A stretch of 64,000 nucleotides of DNA from Maratus speciosus (Eukaryota; Arthropoda; Arachnida; Araneae; Salticidae), in NCBI GenBank assembly GCA_963932465.1, contig OZ010792.1, forward strand, positions 514,833,100 through 514,897,099, read 5' to 3'. This document shows positions 12,307 to 23,997 of this stretch, one piece after another. The stretch's first letter is position 1; each line of letters begins with the position of its first letter. The notes under the pieces are model-generated. The model was not told the origin of the DNA, did no database searches, and was given only the letters and a program-made list of their open reading frames with translations. The translations under genes and the position numbers were made by a program.

Positions 12307-13200
12307 ATGTTTCTTCCCCTTTCGCATGCTGCGGTGGAAATTTGGTTAAAAACCCAGAATTTGACAGCATTTTCTGAAATATCTTCAGAATTTACAAAAA
12401 GAAAGAAAGAAAACGTCTTGATTACAAAGTTTCTGAATAAGAACACCTACAATTTTGATGTGTTTCCAAACGAAAATGAATTAAAAAATGTCAAAGTAGC
12501 CAATTTGGATTTGAGAAACAGCTTTAAATTGAACAATTCTCTCTATAAAGATATTCGCTAAAAATATTCTAGAAAGATATAACAGCTTTTACAAATAAAT
12601 GTTACTGACATAGCGGAGGTTACACAGACTACAGATGATATGCAGTAGCTAGTAAATTAGTTCTATAGCAAAATGCATCACCAGTATTGTAAGTAAATAA
12701 GTACACAAACATAAATAGTAATGCCGTTATTTTGAGAAGGTCATTTAATCAAGACTAAGACAGGTTTGACATTAAAGGTCGCGGTAAACAATATATGGCC
12801 ATTGCGACAGTTGCTTATGCAGATTTTCATACTCAGGATTCTTCCAATTATTGCTTAAGTGATATTGACTACATCCTGATATTGGGAGATCGATATTACC
12901 ATGAATGCATCGCATCATGAAAAAACCGTAATGAGAAGGAAATGAATACAGATTACCTTGTTGCTAGAGCATTAGTTTCGGAGATTACATTTGGTATTTT
13001 TAAGATCAATATTGATGTTCAACATGAAACCGGTTTCAATGATCACATTGATGACTGCAGTATTAGTAATGATCTTTTCCAAACCTAAACCTAAAAACAC
13101 TGACTGCTATTTTTACAAAGCACACATATGGTACTCCTACAGCCAATTCTTACAGTCTGATGCAGTTTACAGCAGTCATAAAAATATTTGATGCTATGAG
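12307..13200 (+). pseudogene. Decayed ORF with cysteine-peptidase-like segment
   Basis: Broken plus-strand coding remnants. The first piece (12307-12561) is an uncharacterised 84-codon frame. Near 12785-12914 a frame reads GKQYMAIATVAYADF and later LSDIDYILILGDRYY, before a TGA; the same frame resumes with YLVARALVSEI. The spacing resembles a widespread pattern (G.QC.A...LA ... DLD.IL..GD.LY ... YL...ELP) of ubiquitin-protease-like domains found in herpesvirus tegument proteins and in some arthropod mobile-element ORFs. The expected cysteine is replaced by Y here, so it would be inactive. Family assignment is from memory of the pattern and tentative. Confidence 0.3.
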
Positions 13201-14907
13201 TTAGAAGGCATTGTTCTTTATCAGAAGCACGTAATAGAACTTCAATGTCTAGTATTAAACACTGAAATTGTGTGAAATATTTTCTTTTTTAGCTTACCCC
13301 ACAACTAACTTTTATGGAAATTTTCTTTCATACACTTTTTAATTCATCATTGATTATTAAAGGGAGCTATTTCAATCTCACTTTGAGTTAAAGCTTTGAA
13401 TTTTGAAGTTTTTCTAAAAACAAATTTGTACTAATAAGATTGTAATGAAATTCACATGGGACCACCAGTCTTTTTACTCTTTTAAAGAAAATAAATATAT
13501 AAAAAATTGGTGCATTTTTACGGGAGTTGTCAATTTCACTTTGAATCAAAGCTTCGAATTTTAAGGTCTTTATAAAACAAAATTGTTCTAATCATCAGAT
13601 TGATAAAATTCACACACAAATACCTACACTTAAAAAAAAAAAAAAGGGGGGGGGGGGGGGGCAACATTTATGAAAGTTATGCATGAAAAAGACCAAAAAA
13701 TACATATGGGTCGAATTCATAACCTTTTTTTTTTAAGTCTTAAAAAATGTATAAAAATGCTTATAAAAAAATGTATTTGGCTTAAAATTTGTCCATACCA
13801 TTTGTTATATCCCTAAACAATACCAAGCATTCACATTTCTCTCTTTTATCATGATTTTTCTCTTATCTCCAGTGTTGATTTCAGGGGGTGGCCCGGGGGA
13901 GGGGAGGGACATTCCCCCCTATTCTATTAAAGAAATGCAGTAATAAGTACTCCCCGGATCTATGAGAAACTAACCACTAAAACTCAGACAACCTTCACTT
14001 CCAGCTTTCAAAAGTGCTAAATATTTTTTCAAATGGGGGAAAAAAACAACCTATATTTGAATATTAATGAAATGAGTATGTGTTGATTTTTATACAATAA
14101 AAGTAAAAAATAATTTTAGAGATAATTGTAGACTATTTTTTCCCATAACTGTATTAAAATATGGCTTAATTTTCTTACACTTTAGGTTTGGGTCTGGTTT
14201 CAGGTTGAATTATTTTTGTGGCTGTGTTCAGGGCCATTTTTCTGAAATTTTGTTTAGAGTCTATTAACAGACTGAGTTTTCTTCCTGGACAGACCCCTGC
14301 AACTGTTTTTTTTTAAGCTATAAAAATGCAATTGCTGGCTAAAAAAATTAAATACCCATGCTAGGTTTAAAAGATGAAGCCCCATGCTTGCTAAAAGGTA
14401 AGTTAAAATTCATATTTAATAAAGTTAAATTAAGATCAAAATGACATGGGCATATATCTAACAACTAGCCACCTTGGCGACCAAACCTTTGGTCTCCCTT
14501 AAATGTATGCTAAGCATTGTATCATGTTACTTTTATTCATATTTTAATTTTCTTGCTCAATCCTTTGCCAAATGGGAAGATTCTGATAGAGAAATTAAGA
14601 AATCTGTATTTTTATGTTAGGTGGGTGAAAGTGATAATTCACCAAACATTGTTCCCATCGCATTTTTTCCTTTCACTCATTGTATTTTAAATACATAACT
14701 TTAATTTAAAATTGAAACATTTAAAATTTATGACTTTCACATCTTCCTTATTTTAAAAAAAGAAAAAGAACAGAAAAAAGAATAATAAATAATACCATAA
14801 ACTATGACATTTAATTTCAACATCAAAATATTGTTTTAATTTACCACGCAAGAAATAAAAAATGCTAACTGGCGAGTTAAAAAAAAAAATGCTATTGGCA
14901 AGATTTC
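13201..14907. other. SNX3 intron 3, no gene seen; poly(G) run
   Basis: A+T-rich intronic DNA. It has an A14/G16 junction at 13632-13661 and a G/C-rich island near 13885-13920 (GGCCCGGGGGAGGGGAGGG). There are partial local duplications (TTTAATTCATCATTG / GGTGCATTTTTACGGGAG blocks around 13370 and 13510) but no coherent element. Confidence 0.5.
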
Positions 14908-14915
14908 CTCCCAGC

Positions 14916-15195
14916 CCCAGCGGCAGAAAATTCTCCAAGTGTCTGCGACAGATACTTTAGGGACAAAAAATAATCTGCAGGTAAAATATTTTTACAATTG
15001 AAGCATTAATCAAACAATCACTTATTTGTAGCGTTTTTAGGCCATTTTATTAATAATAATCTTAACTTTTTGTATTAAGTAATAAAGAGCTAAACGTAAT
15101 ATGAAGCAAAATAAAGATCCCATGAAAATGAATCTGCAAAAGAAAAAATAAAATCTGCGACGCCCGTCTCTCGTCTCGAACTTTTTGATACCGGG
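14916..15195. mobile_element. hAT-type MITE, 280 bp, copy A, perfect 8-bp TSD
   Basis: The ends are CCCAGCGGCAGAAAATTCTC and, read inward from the right, CCCGGTATCAAAAAGTTCGA. The direct repeat CTCCCAGC flanks it exactly (14908-14915, 15196-15203). Internal sequence (TCTGCAGGTAAAATATTTTT, TAATAAAGAGCTAAAC) is shared with copies B (19368) and C (56163). Copies A and B are in the same orientation and C is inverted. Confidence 0.92.
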
Positions 15196-15203
15196 CTCCC
15201 AGC

Positions 15204-17924
15204 TAACATAAAAGTACAGAGAATTCTTTGCGATCATGGCAAATTTTATGCAGTTTTATTTGAAAAAATAATTTTTATAAAAAATGGCTACCTTGCATAG
15301 GATAAGCGAAGGGCTCGTAATTGTTTATGAAAGTCCATGACTTGACTATTACAATATAGATGAAATGATGGCAATGGAACAATATTTGGCGATTTATCGT
15401 CTGCGGCTTCTAACATTAAAGCATCAAAATGACCGCCTGGCATATAAAAAGCGAAGCGGTCAGCCCAGAACTGTTGATAACAGTCATATGACTTAGGCTT
15501 TTATTATAGAGATGCCAAATTTGCACAAAAAGTTAAAAAAAAAAAAAAAAGGGAAACTTTACAAAATCTTTGAGGGATCATCTGGAATGCCTTTCTGCAT
15601 TGCTGAAAACGATGTGAACACCATTGCACTAGTTTCTAATGCATTGGACAAAATTTGGGATATTAAGAACCAATTCTTTTAGTTGATCATTTACAGTAGG
15701 ATTTGGCAGGGAAATGAGGCTTATGACAACAGGAATTAAAATGTTCTCTAGTCGCAACACTACTAAAATAAAGAGCAATACAATGACTGCAGAGCTTGCC
15801 CATTGCCCCTAAATTATATGCAGGTGATTTATTCGCTTGTTAGTTCAAGAGTGATTGTAAAAATATGGTTACAAATTCATCAGTTACAAAACTGAGTGAA
15901 TTTTTATGTTAAACTGCAATTACATACTAAATTACATGTCAAACTGCATTCCATTAAATAACATCAAATTACTGTTGACTTTAGATATTTCCCCAACAAA
16001 ACCACATCTTATACAGAAATGGCATAGATAAAGTTAGCTATGCAAAATTTTTAGTAATTGGTGCAAATTTCGGTAATATCACCCCCCCCCCCCCCCCAAA
16101 CAAGGCAATAGCATTTTTTATTTTTTGCGCATGTAAATTAAAAACAATGCTTTGATATTGAAATAAAATGTTTTGACCATCTTTTTAGTTTTAAATGAAA
16201 TGAGCAAAAGGCATGTATAATAAATGACTGAAAGGGTTCATATTTTAATTTAAATGAATGCAACATGAATGATGCCAATGATAACAATATTTGGCAATTT
16301 ATCATCTGCACTTGGGTATCATAAAAGTACCAATCTTTTGTTTGCTGGCTTCATAATCAAAAACCATAAATTTAACAACCTCTAATTACAAAATCTGTGT
16401 AATTTTCTGCAATCCGATTAAAGATCAAGAGTCGCCTTCAAACAAATGAAAGTTCCAACAATATAGTAAGCTTTCCAACTGGCAGGTGACCCGATTATGA
16501 AAGATTATTCTAATTTCTTACCTAAAAAGGAAGATATGCAGGAAAAACTAAAAAATGACAAATTAAAAAGAATATCGAAAGTTTATTTCAGCAAGCAATT
16601 GTTATTTCAAAAAGGTTGGTTTTTGTGATAGTAACATTGCATAAATCTTCATAAGAATAAACCTTAGTTCTTAATTTTTAAAGCACTTAATGTTTCTATA
16701 AGTAAAACTTATACCATGTTAAAAAAATGGAAAGAATTTGAAAAAAGAACATAAACGAAAAACAAACACTATATAAAAATAAAAAAAGAAATTAAAACAA
16801 AAGAAAAAAAAACAACAACATTCAGATTTTATCTAAGCAAAATTTCAGATTTTTTTACCTATCCTGGTAGCAAAGATATTGCCAAAAGTTGTTCCAATTT
16901 CAACCTTTGACATTGAAAACTTTCAAACTTTACAAATATTACTTTAAATATTTTGGCATTATTTTTATATAACTATTCAAGTGGTACATAAAATCAATGG
17001 AGGAAATTCACCAGTCCATGCAGAAATAACTGTTTGCTGGAATAGACTTCACCACACTATAACGAAGAAACAGTCGCATTTTATTGACATTTTGAATTTC
17101 TTCTGTTGCTATATAGCAAGAGATGTATTTTAAGAAATTATCACTTGTAATGTTAATTTTGGTGTCATTGACATCACAAGATTAGAAAATGTGCAATATC
17201 TCATGGACTATTGGACTTGATTTAAAATACATATTTACATTAAAACATTAGCATTTGACAACTATAACACAGGCATTAAAGCAGGAAATGGGAAAAAAGG
17301 TGGAAATTTTTTTCCATCTACATAATAAGGCCAAATTTGTATAATTTAGATGCATTTTAACACTTATTCATACAATAAAATGAATTATAACTGTACATAT
17401 GATTGTTATTTTCTTTTTGTAACTTTTAAGTTTTCTAAACACCCCTGACCCCCATATGCTTCTAATATTTTCTTTGAATTTTTTGCATCAATCCAGAGAA
17501 TGTCTAAATTCGCTTTTAAAAAGGTGGAATTCTTTTAGGAGGAACTCTTATGCCTGATAATATCAGATTTTTAAGGAATTTCTTTTGTTTCGCTCTTTTT
17601 TTTCTTTTTTAAACCCTTTTGGAGGTGAAATTTTAGAAAATCCTTTCTTAGTACTCACATATGTGCTAAGAAGTATCCCCTACCCAATTTTCATGTTTCT
17701 AGGTTCAGTACTTTGATCTCTGTCAGGACTATCATTTATATACATATAGATTATAACACATATGAATAACAATGCAATTTTATGATGAGGTTTCTGTAAT
17801 ATGATTAAATACTAAATACAATAAAATTAATACATTAAAAAAACTACAATCAAGAAAAGTTAATTGTATTAGGATAAACTTTACCATACTAACACAATTG
17901 ACTAATTTTGACGAAAATCTAAAA
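15204..17924. other. SNX3 intron 3 remainder; dispersed repeat with empty-site value
   Basis: No gene. A run of 17 C lies at 16082-16098. A short segment (TTTGGCRATTTATCRTCTGC) occurs twice, near 15387 and 16292. Bases about 17440-17720 are a copy of a dispersed repeat. Its reverse complement carries GAGTTCCTCCTAAAAG at about 17561-17546, an uninterrupted version of the site where the 6.9 kb element inserted at 38.65 kb. Confidence 0.6.
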
Positions 17925-17930
17925 GCTTAC

Positions 17931-18055
17931 TTATTGATAAAACTTTCAAGTCCTTTTCTTCTGTCTTCAATGAATTCTTCATCGTAGATTCCATCATCTC
18001 CTCGTAAAGGCAACTGCCTCTTCCATGCTTTACCAGGGAGTGGAGGAACAACAAT
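17931..18055 (-). CDS. SNX3: Sorting nexin 3, coding exon 3 (residues 93-134)
   Basis: Acceptor TTTTAG and donor GTAAGC flank 125 bases: 41 codons plus two bases of a split lysine codon. It encodes the PX proline-rich loop VVPPLPGKAWKRQLP and the helix FIEDRRKGLESFIN. By alignment, K101 and R124 correspond to human K95 and R118, which complete the PI3P pocket. Human SNX3 has LPF where this protein has LPL, a conservative change. The upstream intron is 8.0 kb and the downstream one 7.7 kb. Confidence 0.95.
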
Positions 18056-19359
18056 CTAAAACCAAAAATTGAAGATATTAAAATTTTGTAAATGTACCTG
18101 CTATGACTAAATTCTTTCCTAATCCTTCGATATTCCATCTTATCAGGTTTATTGCATTGTATATAGCCAATGCTAATCTTTAAAAATCTCGAATTACCCC
18201 CACATATATTTTTAAAAATATTTGTAAATAATTTAAAATTAAATACATATTTAAAGCTTTTAAAGGACTAATTTAAACTAAATTAAAAAATTGTTAAAAT
18301 TTTCACAAATCAAAAAAGCAAAGGGGGCTGACTCAGCTTCTGATTTCTCCTCACTAATGTAAAGTCTATGGGCATTTGATGCATTCATATATTTAAAATA
18401 TCTTCGAGAAATTAATATTTTTAACTTCTATTTTTTGTGTACACTTCCTAAAAGATCTCTTTTAGTTCAAATTATTTCTAAAGTATTGATTCTAAAGTAT
18501 TTTGATTTATATGAAGTGTTGAAATCTTACTCACAGTTTGACCGCTTTTAACACAAAATATAAAACTCAACATAGATTTTAGAAATATTTTGAAAACTAA
18601 GAAAAAAAAGAGATCCTTTAAGATGTTAAAAATATGAATTTCCCGAGAAGATATTTGAAATATATGGGTGCATCAAAAATACATAGACTTACACTTAACA
18701 TTACAGAGGAGAATTCCGAAGCTGAGTGACCAGCCCCCCCCCCCCCCCTTAAGTATGTACGTACATACACACACATAAAAGAAGAAACAAAAGTGAACTG
18801 TGATAAACTTTAAATTTAAGTCTTATAAATGAAAATGCACATGTTTTGCAGAATACCACATCACATTTATAAAAAGGTTCAAAATATAGGATTATCAAAC
18901 TTTTTAAAATTCCGGTTCAGTTTTTCTTTTTAAATATATAAAAGCAAATAAAGGAGGAAAAATGTGCACATCATTCCTATGAAGTCATTTTCATATGAAA
19001 ACCATTGCTTACATTCAAATAATATAATTTTGAGATTAAAAACTACATGTTTTCCAAAATAAGAGTCCTTATCTTTTTACCCTCTTTTAATGTACACTTT
19101 CAACATAATACAAAATATCTTCCTTAAAATCAATTACCAAAATTTTATCCATTCCAGAAAGAAAATTGTACAACCTAAATGATCGATCATAATTCCTACC
19201 TTTTCACTTTTGCTGTTCTCCAATTTTGTATAAATTATATGCTATAACACATTTGCAGCACCATTGCTAGATATCATAACATGCGCTTGGCTATTTGACA
19301 ACTATGTGTTGTTTAAAAGATGTTACTTTTCTTTGAGCATGATTAGTACAATGTACTTT
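18056..19359. other. SNX3 intron 2 start, no gene seen
   Basis: A+T-rich intronic DNA with a run of 15 C at 18734-18748 next to a short CA/TA-rich stretch. No coding or clear mobile-element signal. Confidence 0.5.
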
Positions 19360-19367
19360 ATTTCTAG

Positions 19368-19655
19368 CCCAGTAGCAGAAATTTCTCCAAGTGTCTGCGT
19401 CAGATAATTCAGGGGCAAAAAATAATCTGCAGATAAAATATGTTTAACTGAAGCATTGATTAATCAAACAAGCACTTACCTGTAGTGTTTTTAGGCATTT
19501 TATAAATTTTTATTAATAATAATCTTAACTTTTTGTATTAAGTAATAAAGAGCTAAACATAAGGAGAAACAAAATAAAGGTTTGATGAAAAAGAATCTGC
19601 AAAAGAGAAGAAAATCTGCGACGCCTGTCTCCCGTCTCGAACTTCTGCTACCGGT
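19368..19655. mobile_element. hAT-type MITE, 288 bp, copy B, perfect 8-bp TSD
   Basis: Same family as 14916-15195. The left end is CCCAGTAGCAGAAATTTCTC; the right end read inward is ACCGGTAGCAGAAGTTCGAG. The direct repeat ATTTCTAG flanks it (19360-19367, 19656-19663). Non-coding. Confidence 0.92.
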
Positions 19656-19706
19656 ATTTCTAGTAACAACAGCGTGCATTACACTAAAGAATTTTTACAT
19701 TAAATA

Positions 19707-19959
19707 CAATTGAGGACGTGAGTTTCAAAACTCGCATTATCCAGAAAATCAAATTTTGGGAAATCATGAAAAAACTGTGTACATTGGTTTTTATATTAAA
19801 CCAAAATTTTACAATGCAAGAAATGCACAATAGAACTAGTTTTTTTGCACACTGTGGTGCTTTTTCGATACAGGTTCACCAATAGAATAGATTCATAGAG
19901 AAAACTGATTTTTTTTAAATTTTGGATAAGGCGAGTTTTGAAACTCATGTCTTCAATTA
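19707..19959. mobile_element. Palindromic MITE, 253 bp, TA target
   Basis: Left arm CAATTGAGGACGTGAGTTTC continues into AAAACTCGCATTATCCA. The right arm read inward gives TAATTGAAGACATGAGTTTC then AAAACTCGCCTTATCCA. TA flanks both ends (19705-19706, 19960-19961), pointing to a Tc1/mariner-type MITE. Confidence 0.75.
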
Positions 19960-20908
19960 TATATTGAAATATGAATGGCAATCAGTTGGCATATTTAAAA
20001 GATAATGAATACGGGATGAAACATTCATTCAAAAGATGAAAATGGATGCTATTCATTAGGGATACACTGAAGAGTGGTTTTGGTTGAATACCAAATATTC
20101 AGCACACAGTTAAACAGAATACTGAATATTCGAATAGGAAACTTAGTCCGAATATTCCTATATTTCAGGATTTATTTAAAGATGTTGAAAAGTTAAATTT
20201 TAAAACAATTTTACATAATATTTAAAACAAATACTTTCACTTTGATGAACAAAACATTTTTCAAGTAAACTTTACACTAAAAAAAGAAAAAAAAAAAAAT
20301 CTATGCTGAGTTATTTAAGAGGATACACTTAAAACTTTATGGGTTCTTTTGTCAATTAAGATAAATGAACAAAATTTTCTTGTATTTCAAATCAAATATT
20401 TTAATCTAAAAGATATTTTGAATGAATTGAATAGAAAAATTTTGCTATCGTATATTGTTTATCTGTCTGGAATGGACTAAATAAAGTATAAAAAGAAAAT
20501 AATCCAAATGGTAGCAACTCATTAAGAATAACTTATGCTCTTTTTAGTATAGTAAGGAAGTTTTTAAATGTACTACAGAGCAGTGTCTAGAGTGGTCAAT
20601 TACATTAAGAGTTTATGAACATACAGGATGTTTCTAAAATCTTATAACAAACTTCCAGCAGAGATGTGGTAGAGACAAATTTTTTTGCACAAAAAACCAG
20701 CATCACAATCCACTTATCCCAACAAAAATACAGGATGTGCCACTACAAGCTGAAACTGAATTTCTGTTCAAAATTTTAACATTAATGAAGATATTTTAAC
20801 GAGATTTCCACCATATTAACTTTGCATGTATGGAATGTGATGACATCATTAGAAGTGGCTGAATTTTGGCCAACCATACAGTGTACGTACTGTCAGCTGT
20901 ATTCTGAA

Positions 20909-21991
20909 TAGGGATTGACCGAAGCAGCAATTTTGTTGAATGCCGAATACCAAAGCTTCGGTATTCAGCAACCGAATACTTGAAACTTTTTAATATGCAT
21001 TTTTGCATATATTAGCTTTTTTAATAAGCTTTAAGTGAAATTAAATTCTCAATAATTTAATTCAGTTACATTTTTATTCTAAAATATAATTACACAAAAA
21101 AATTTAATGTGTTCTTTCCACTCACAAATTCATTAACCCATCACTTATTTTTTATTATTTTACCACTAGTCAATACCCAAAAATAAGCTATGAAAATGTT
21201 AAACTATACAGGGTATTATTAAGGATGATTGTCAGAAAAACAAAAGTTCATTCAAATAATAAGAAACAATGTTGTCATTAAGCTGATTTACTGATTGTCT
21301 AAGCCTAATTATAAACATACTGAATAGGAATGTTCTCAAAATACAAAAGGTATTATATCAATTTGTACATTTAACAATTTTCTGTCAAATTATTGATAAA
21401 ATATTTATATTTTGATTAATATTTTAACATTGTGGTGGTGAAGGTAAGAAATTTGAACGATTTTGATACAATGGTTATGAAAGCTATAGGATAGGCATAT
21501 ACTTATTTGATGTATTTTCTTTAATATACACCTTAGATATACAGATATGAACTCTGATATACTTATTTGTTATTTGATGTGTATATTAAAGAAAACACAC
21601 ATTAAATAAATTTAAATTTAAAAAAAAAATAATGTAGACGTAAATAAAATTAAATAAGGGAAAGATGCACATCTTCATTACTTTTTTTTTTCCCCTCTGT
21701 TGTAGACAGTTGTTTTGATTTCGCACCTATGTAGACTATTTTAGGAAGGAAAAAGTTTTTTTTAAATAAAAAATGGCCTTTGACTTGTTTTTTGTCGTGC
21801 AGCTGAACTCATGTACATAATATTGAAAGTCATTGTTTACCCTATTCTACTACTAAATAAAAGAGAATTCTTCTACTTCTATGAAAATACTTATCTGCAA
21901 TTATTTGGCCAAATACTTTTAAGTATTCGACTGAAGCCGAATATTTGATTTACATGCCGAACCACCGAATCAACTATTCGGTAAATCCCCA
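20909..21991. mobile_element. hAT-type non-autonomous element, 1083 bp, perfect 8-bp TSD
   Basis: The ends are TAGGGATTGACCGAAGCAGC and, inward from the right, TGGGGATTTACCGAATAGTT, with subterminal CCGAATAC-type dyads. The 8-bp repeat ATTCTGAA flanks it (20901-20908, 21992-21999). The sister copy at 29595-30671 is about the same length and collinear. No coding potential. Inserted into the older hAT copy at 20057-23142. Confidence 0.92.
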
Positions 21992-22200
21992 ATTCTGAAT
22001 AATGGAATGCCTAACTTAATGTTGTTTGGATATGAATGGTGGTAATTTCCAGCACTTCTTGTTTCTTGTCATGTCATTATATTTCAAAAATCAGAGTGCT
22101 GAAAAGATAATTATATCTAAATTTGTTAAGTAAGATACAAAACAGTCCAAATTCAGCCGGGAGTGAGATGCACTGCATTTTTGATTGAATAAGTGGATTG

Positions 22201-22480
22201 GGTACTTCTTAGCTATCCCATCGACCAATTTCGCCAAATTATATAAATCGCCAAACCACTCGCCAAATTATACACATTGACAATTTTTATTTTAAATAAC
22301 GAAAGAACAAATAAATTAGTAAAACATTAAAAATACAAATAAAATATCGAATTAATGGTTTTATTGACCATTATTGGCATTTAATCTTACAATTAATTAA
22401 TGACAATTATTATTGGCATTTAATCTTACAATTTGGCAACAGTAATTTGGTCGATGTGATAATTAAGAAGTGTTGGATAA
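22201..22480. mobile_element. MITE copy with GGTACTTCTTAG ends; carries an empty TTAA site
   Basis: The left end GGTACTTCTTAGCTATCCCA and a right end near 22440-22473 (GGTCGATGTGATAATTAAGAAG) are inverted repeats of the family also found at 47572-47826 and 57528-58093. The exact right boundary is blurred by a local duplication (GATAATTAAGAAG twice). It has an intact TTAA at 22292-22295 where the 57.5 kb copy carries a piggyBac-type insertion. Confidence 0.75.
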
Positions 22481-22581
22481 TTAAGAAGGATTGTGACCTT
22501 GGTCTCCTGTACAAAAATTGCCTATCCAGATGTCTAAAACTGAAAGTTTGTTCCATTATGTTTACAAACATCTTGCTTGAG

Positions 22582-22820
22582 GTTGGTTGGTTGGATTTAT
22601 GACGGCCAATTATCTGCATGAAGGATATAGGCCCAGGGGGAGTGCCCTTCGTGGGGGTCTTTCTAAGGGAACCTAACCCGTATTAACACTTGGAAATCCA
22701 AGGTTCGAAGAAAACCACGAAAACTCCGAACGATTAGGCCGACAGGCGCGATTGGGATCGAACCCAGCACCTCCCGTCTACCAGATTCGAGAGCAGAACC
22801 TCTCAGCCACTGGTGGGGCC
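22582..22820 (-). mobile_element. tRNA-derived SINE, copy 1
   Basis: Read on the minus strand, the head starts GGCCCCACCAGTGGC with a pol III A box TGGCTGAGAGG (22809-22799) and B box GGTTCGATCCC (22764-22754). A tRNA-unrelated body follows, and the element ends in short AACC repeats. Flanking direct repeats CATCTTGCTTGAG and CATCTTGATTGAG (22569-22581, 22820-22832) differ at one base; the shared C makes the boundary uncertain by one base. Copy 2 at 29039-29277 is nearly collinear. Confidence 0.9.
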
Positions 22821-23150
22821 ATCTTGATTGAGAAAAGGAACATTATTACCAAGCAATATTCAAGAACTTGCATTTGCACATAATTTCTATGAAAGTAGTC
22901 ATTAATCAATTTATTAAGCGTCACTTTACAAACAGCTAATATAAAAGTAATCTCTTATTTACAGTCTCTTATTAACAGTTAAAAGTAGAAATTATGTTAT
23001 CTTTGTAAAAGTTTGTGTTGTTTTAGGTATTTGGTTTGGTTGATTATTTTGATATTTAGATCAAATAATCGGTAAATTTAAATCAAATAATCAGCAGTAC
23101 AGCCGAATAACAAATACATACTGAATATTTGATGAATCTCTAGACAGGTT

Positions 23151-23989
23151 CAATACATTTTTATACTGCAATTAGCAGAGAAAAGAAAAATGCACCTTGG
23201 AAGATACCCAAAATAAAACTTGTGTGTTGATTTCATAAGACATTTATTGGTGACGATAGTTCTTCGCTAAACTTCATTCAAATCAAAATAAACTTCATTT
23301 AAAAAAAAAAAAAAAAAAAGCAGCTTTCAATTGATTTTTTATTCAGAGCAAAACTGGATAAGAATAAGCAAATAAAAGATTAAAATTATCTTTGATTAAA
23401 ACAGGATTAGGCTTCATCACACTTGGGGTTAAAGTAAATCAACAGATATAGCTCCAGATAATTACAAGTTCAGAGAAAATAGTTCTCCCAAAATGTTAAA
23501 AATCAGTTCTTCAAAACAACTTAAAATTTCCTTTTAAACAGGGCATGCTGATTTAAATCAGCTTGATTTTTTCAAATCCCCCCCCCCCCCGATTAAAAAC
23601 TTTTTTCCCCCAATAATTTTTAACTATACTCTAAATTAAAATTATCTTAGAAAGAGTACATATTATTTAAATAAGAACATTCTCAATGCACTCTAGGAAT
23701 GACTTTTCATTTTCAACAGAAATTCCCTGAATGCTTTTCTTTGTAGTCATCTGGAGAGATAAGGGACTTCATTGAATGGTATAACAAAGGTATCCCAGAG
23801 TAAATAGATAAGAAAGAAGAGTTTCTTTCTCCACTGACTAACAGGGATTAGTTACAAACTTGTTTTACATGAACACTTGGTCCAAAATACTTGAATCAAC
23901 TATTACAAGCAATTTATTTATTTATTTATTTATTTAAAATAATAAAATTCTGTGGTTTCTGTTTGGTTGCATTTTCTCAGGGATGAGAA
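23151..23989. other. SNX3 intron 2, no gene seen
   Basis: A+T-rich intron with an A run near 23301-23319, a run of 13 C (23578-23590) and TTTA repeats near 23911-23935. Nothing coding. Confidence 0.5.
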
Positions 23990-23997
23990 AATTTATG

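Larger units (their letters stand above)
20057..23142. mobile_element. Old hAT-type element split by three later insertions
   Basis: Same family as 2511-3522: it starts TAGGGATACACTGAAG and ends inverted (GATGAATCTCTA). Internal matches include the transposase tail split across insertions (AGTGTCTAGAGTGGTCAA near 20583; GAACTTGCATTTGCACATAA near 22863). The flanking octamers (CTATTCAT / GACAGGTT) do not match, as expected for an old or rearranged copy. It contains the elements at 20909-21991, about 22201-22480, and 22582-22820. Confidence 0.75.

Noticed and set aside
22754..22809. tRNA gene suggested by A and B boxes (also 29212-29266)
   Set aside because: The boxes are in a 239-bp element with target duplications and a non-tRNA body, and no cloverleaf acceptor stem closes. 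It is a SINE head.
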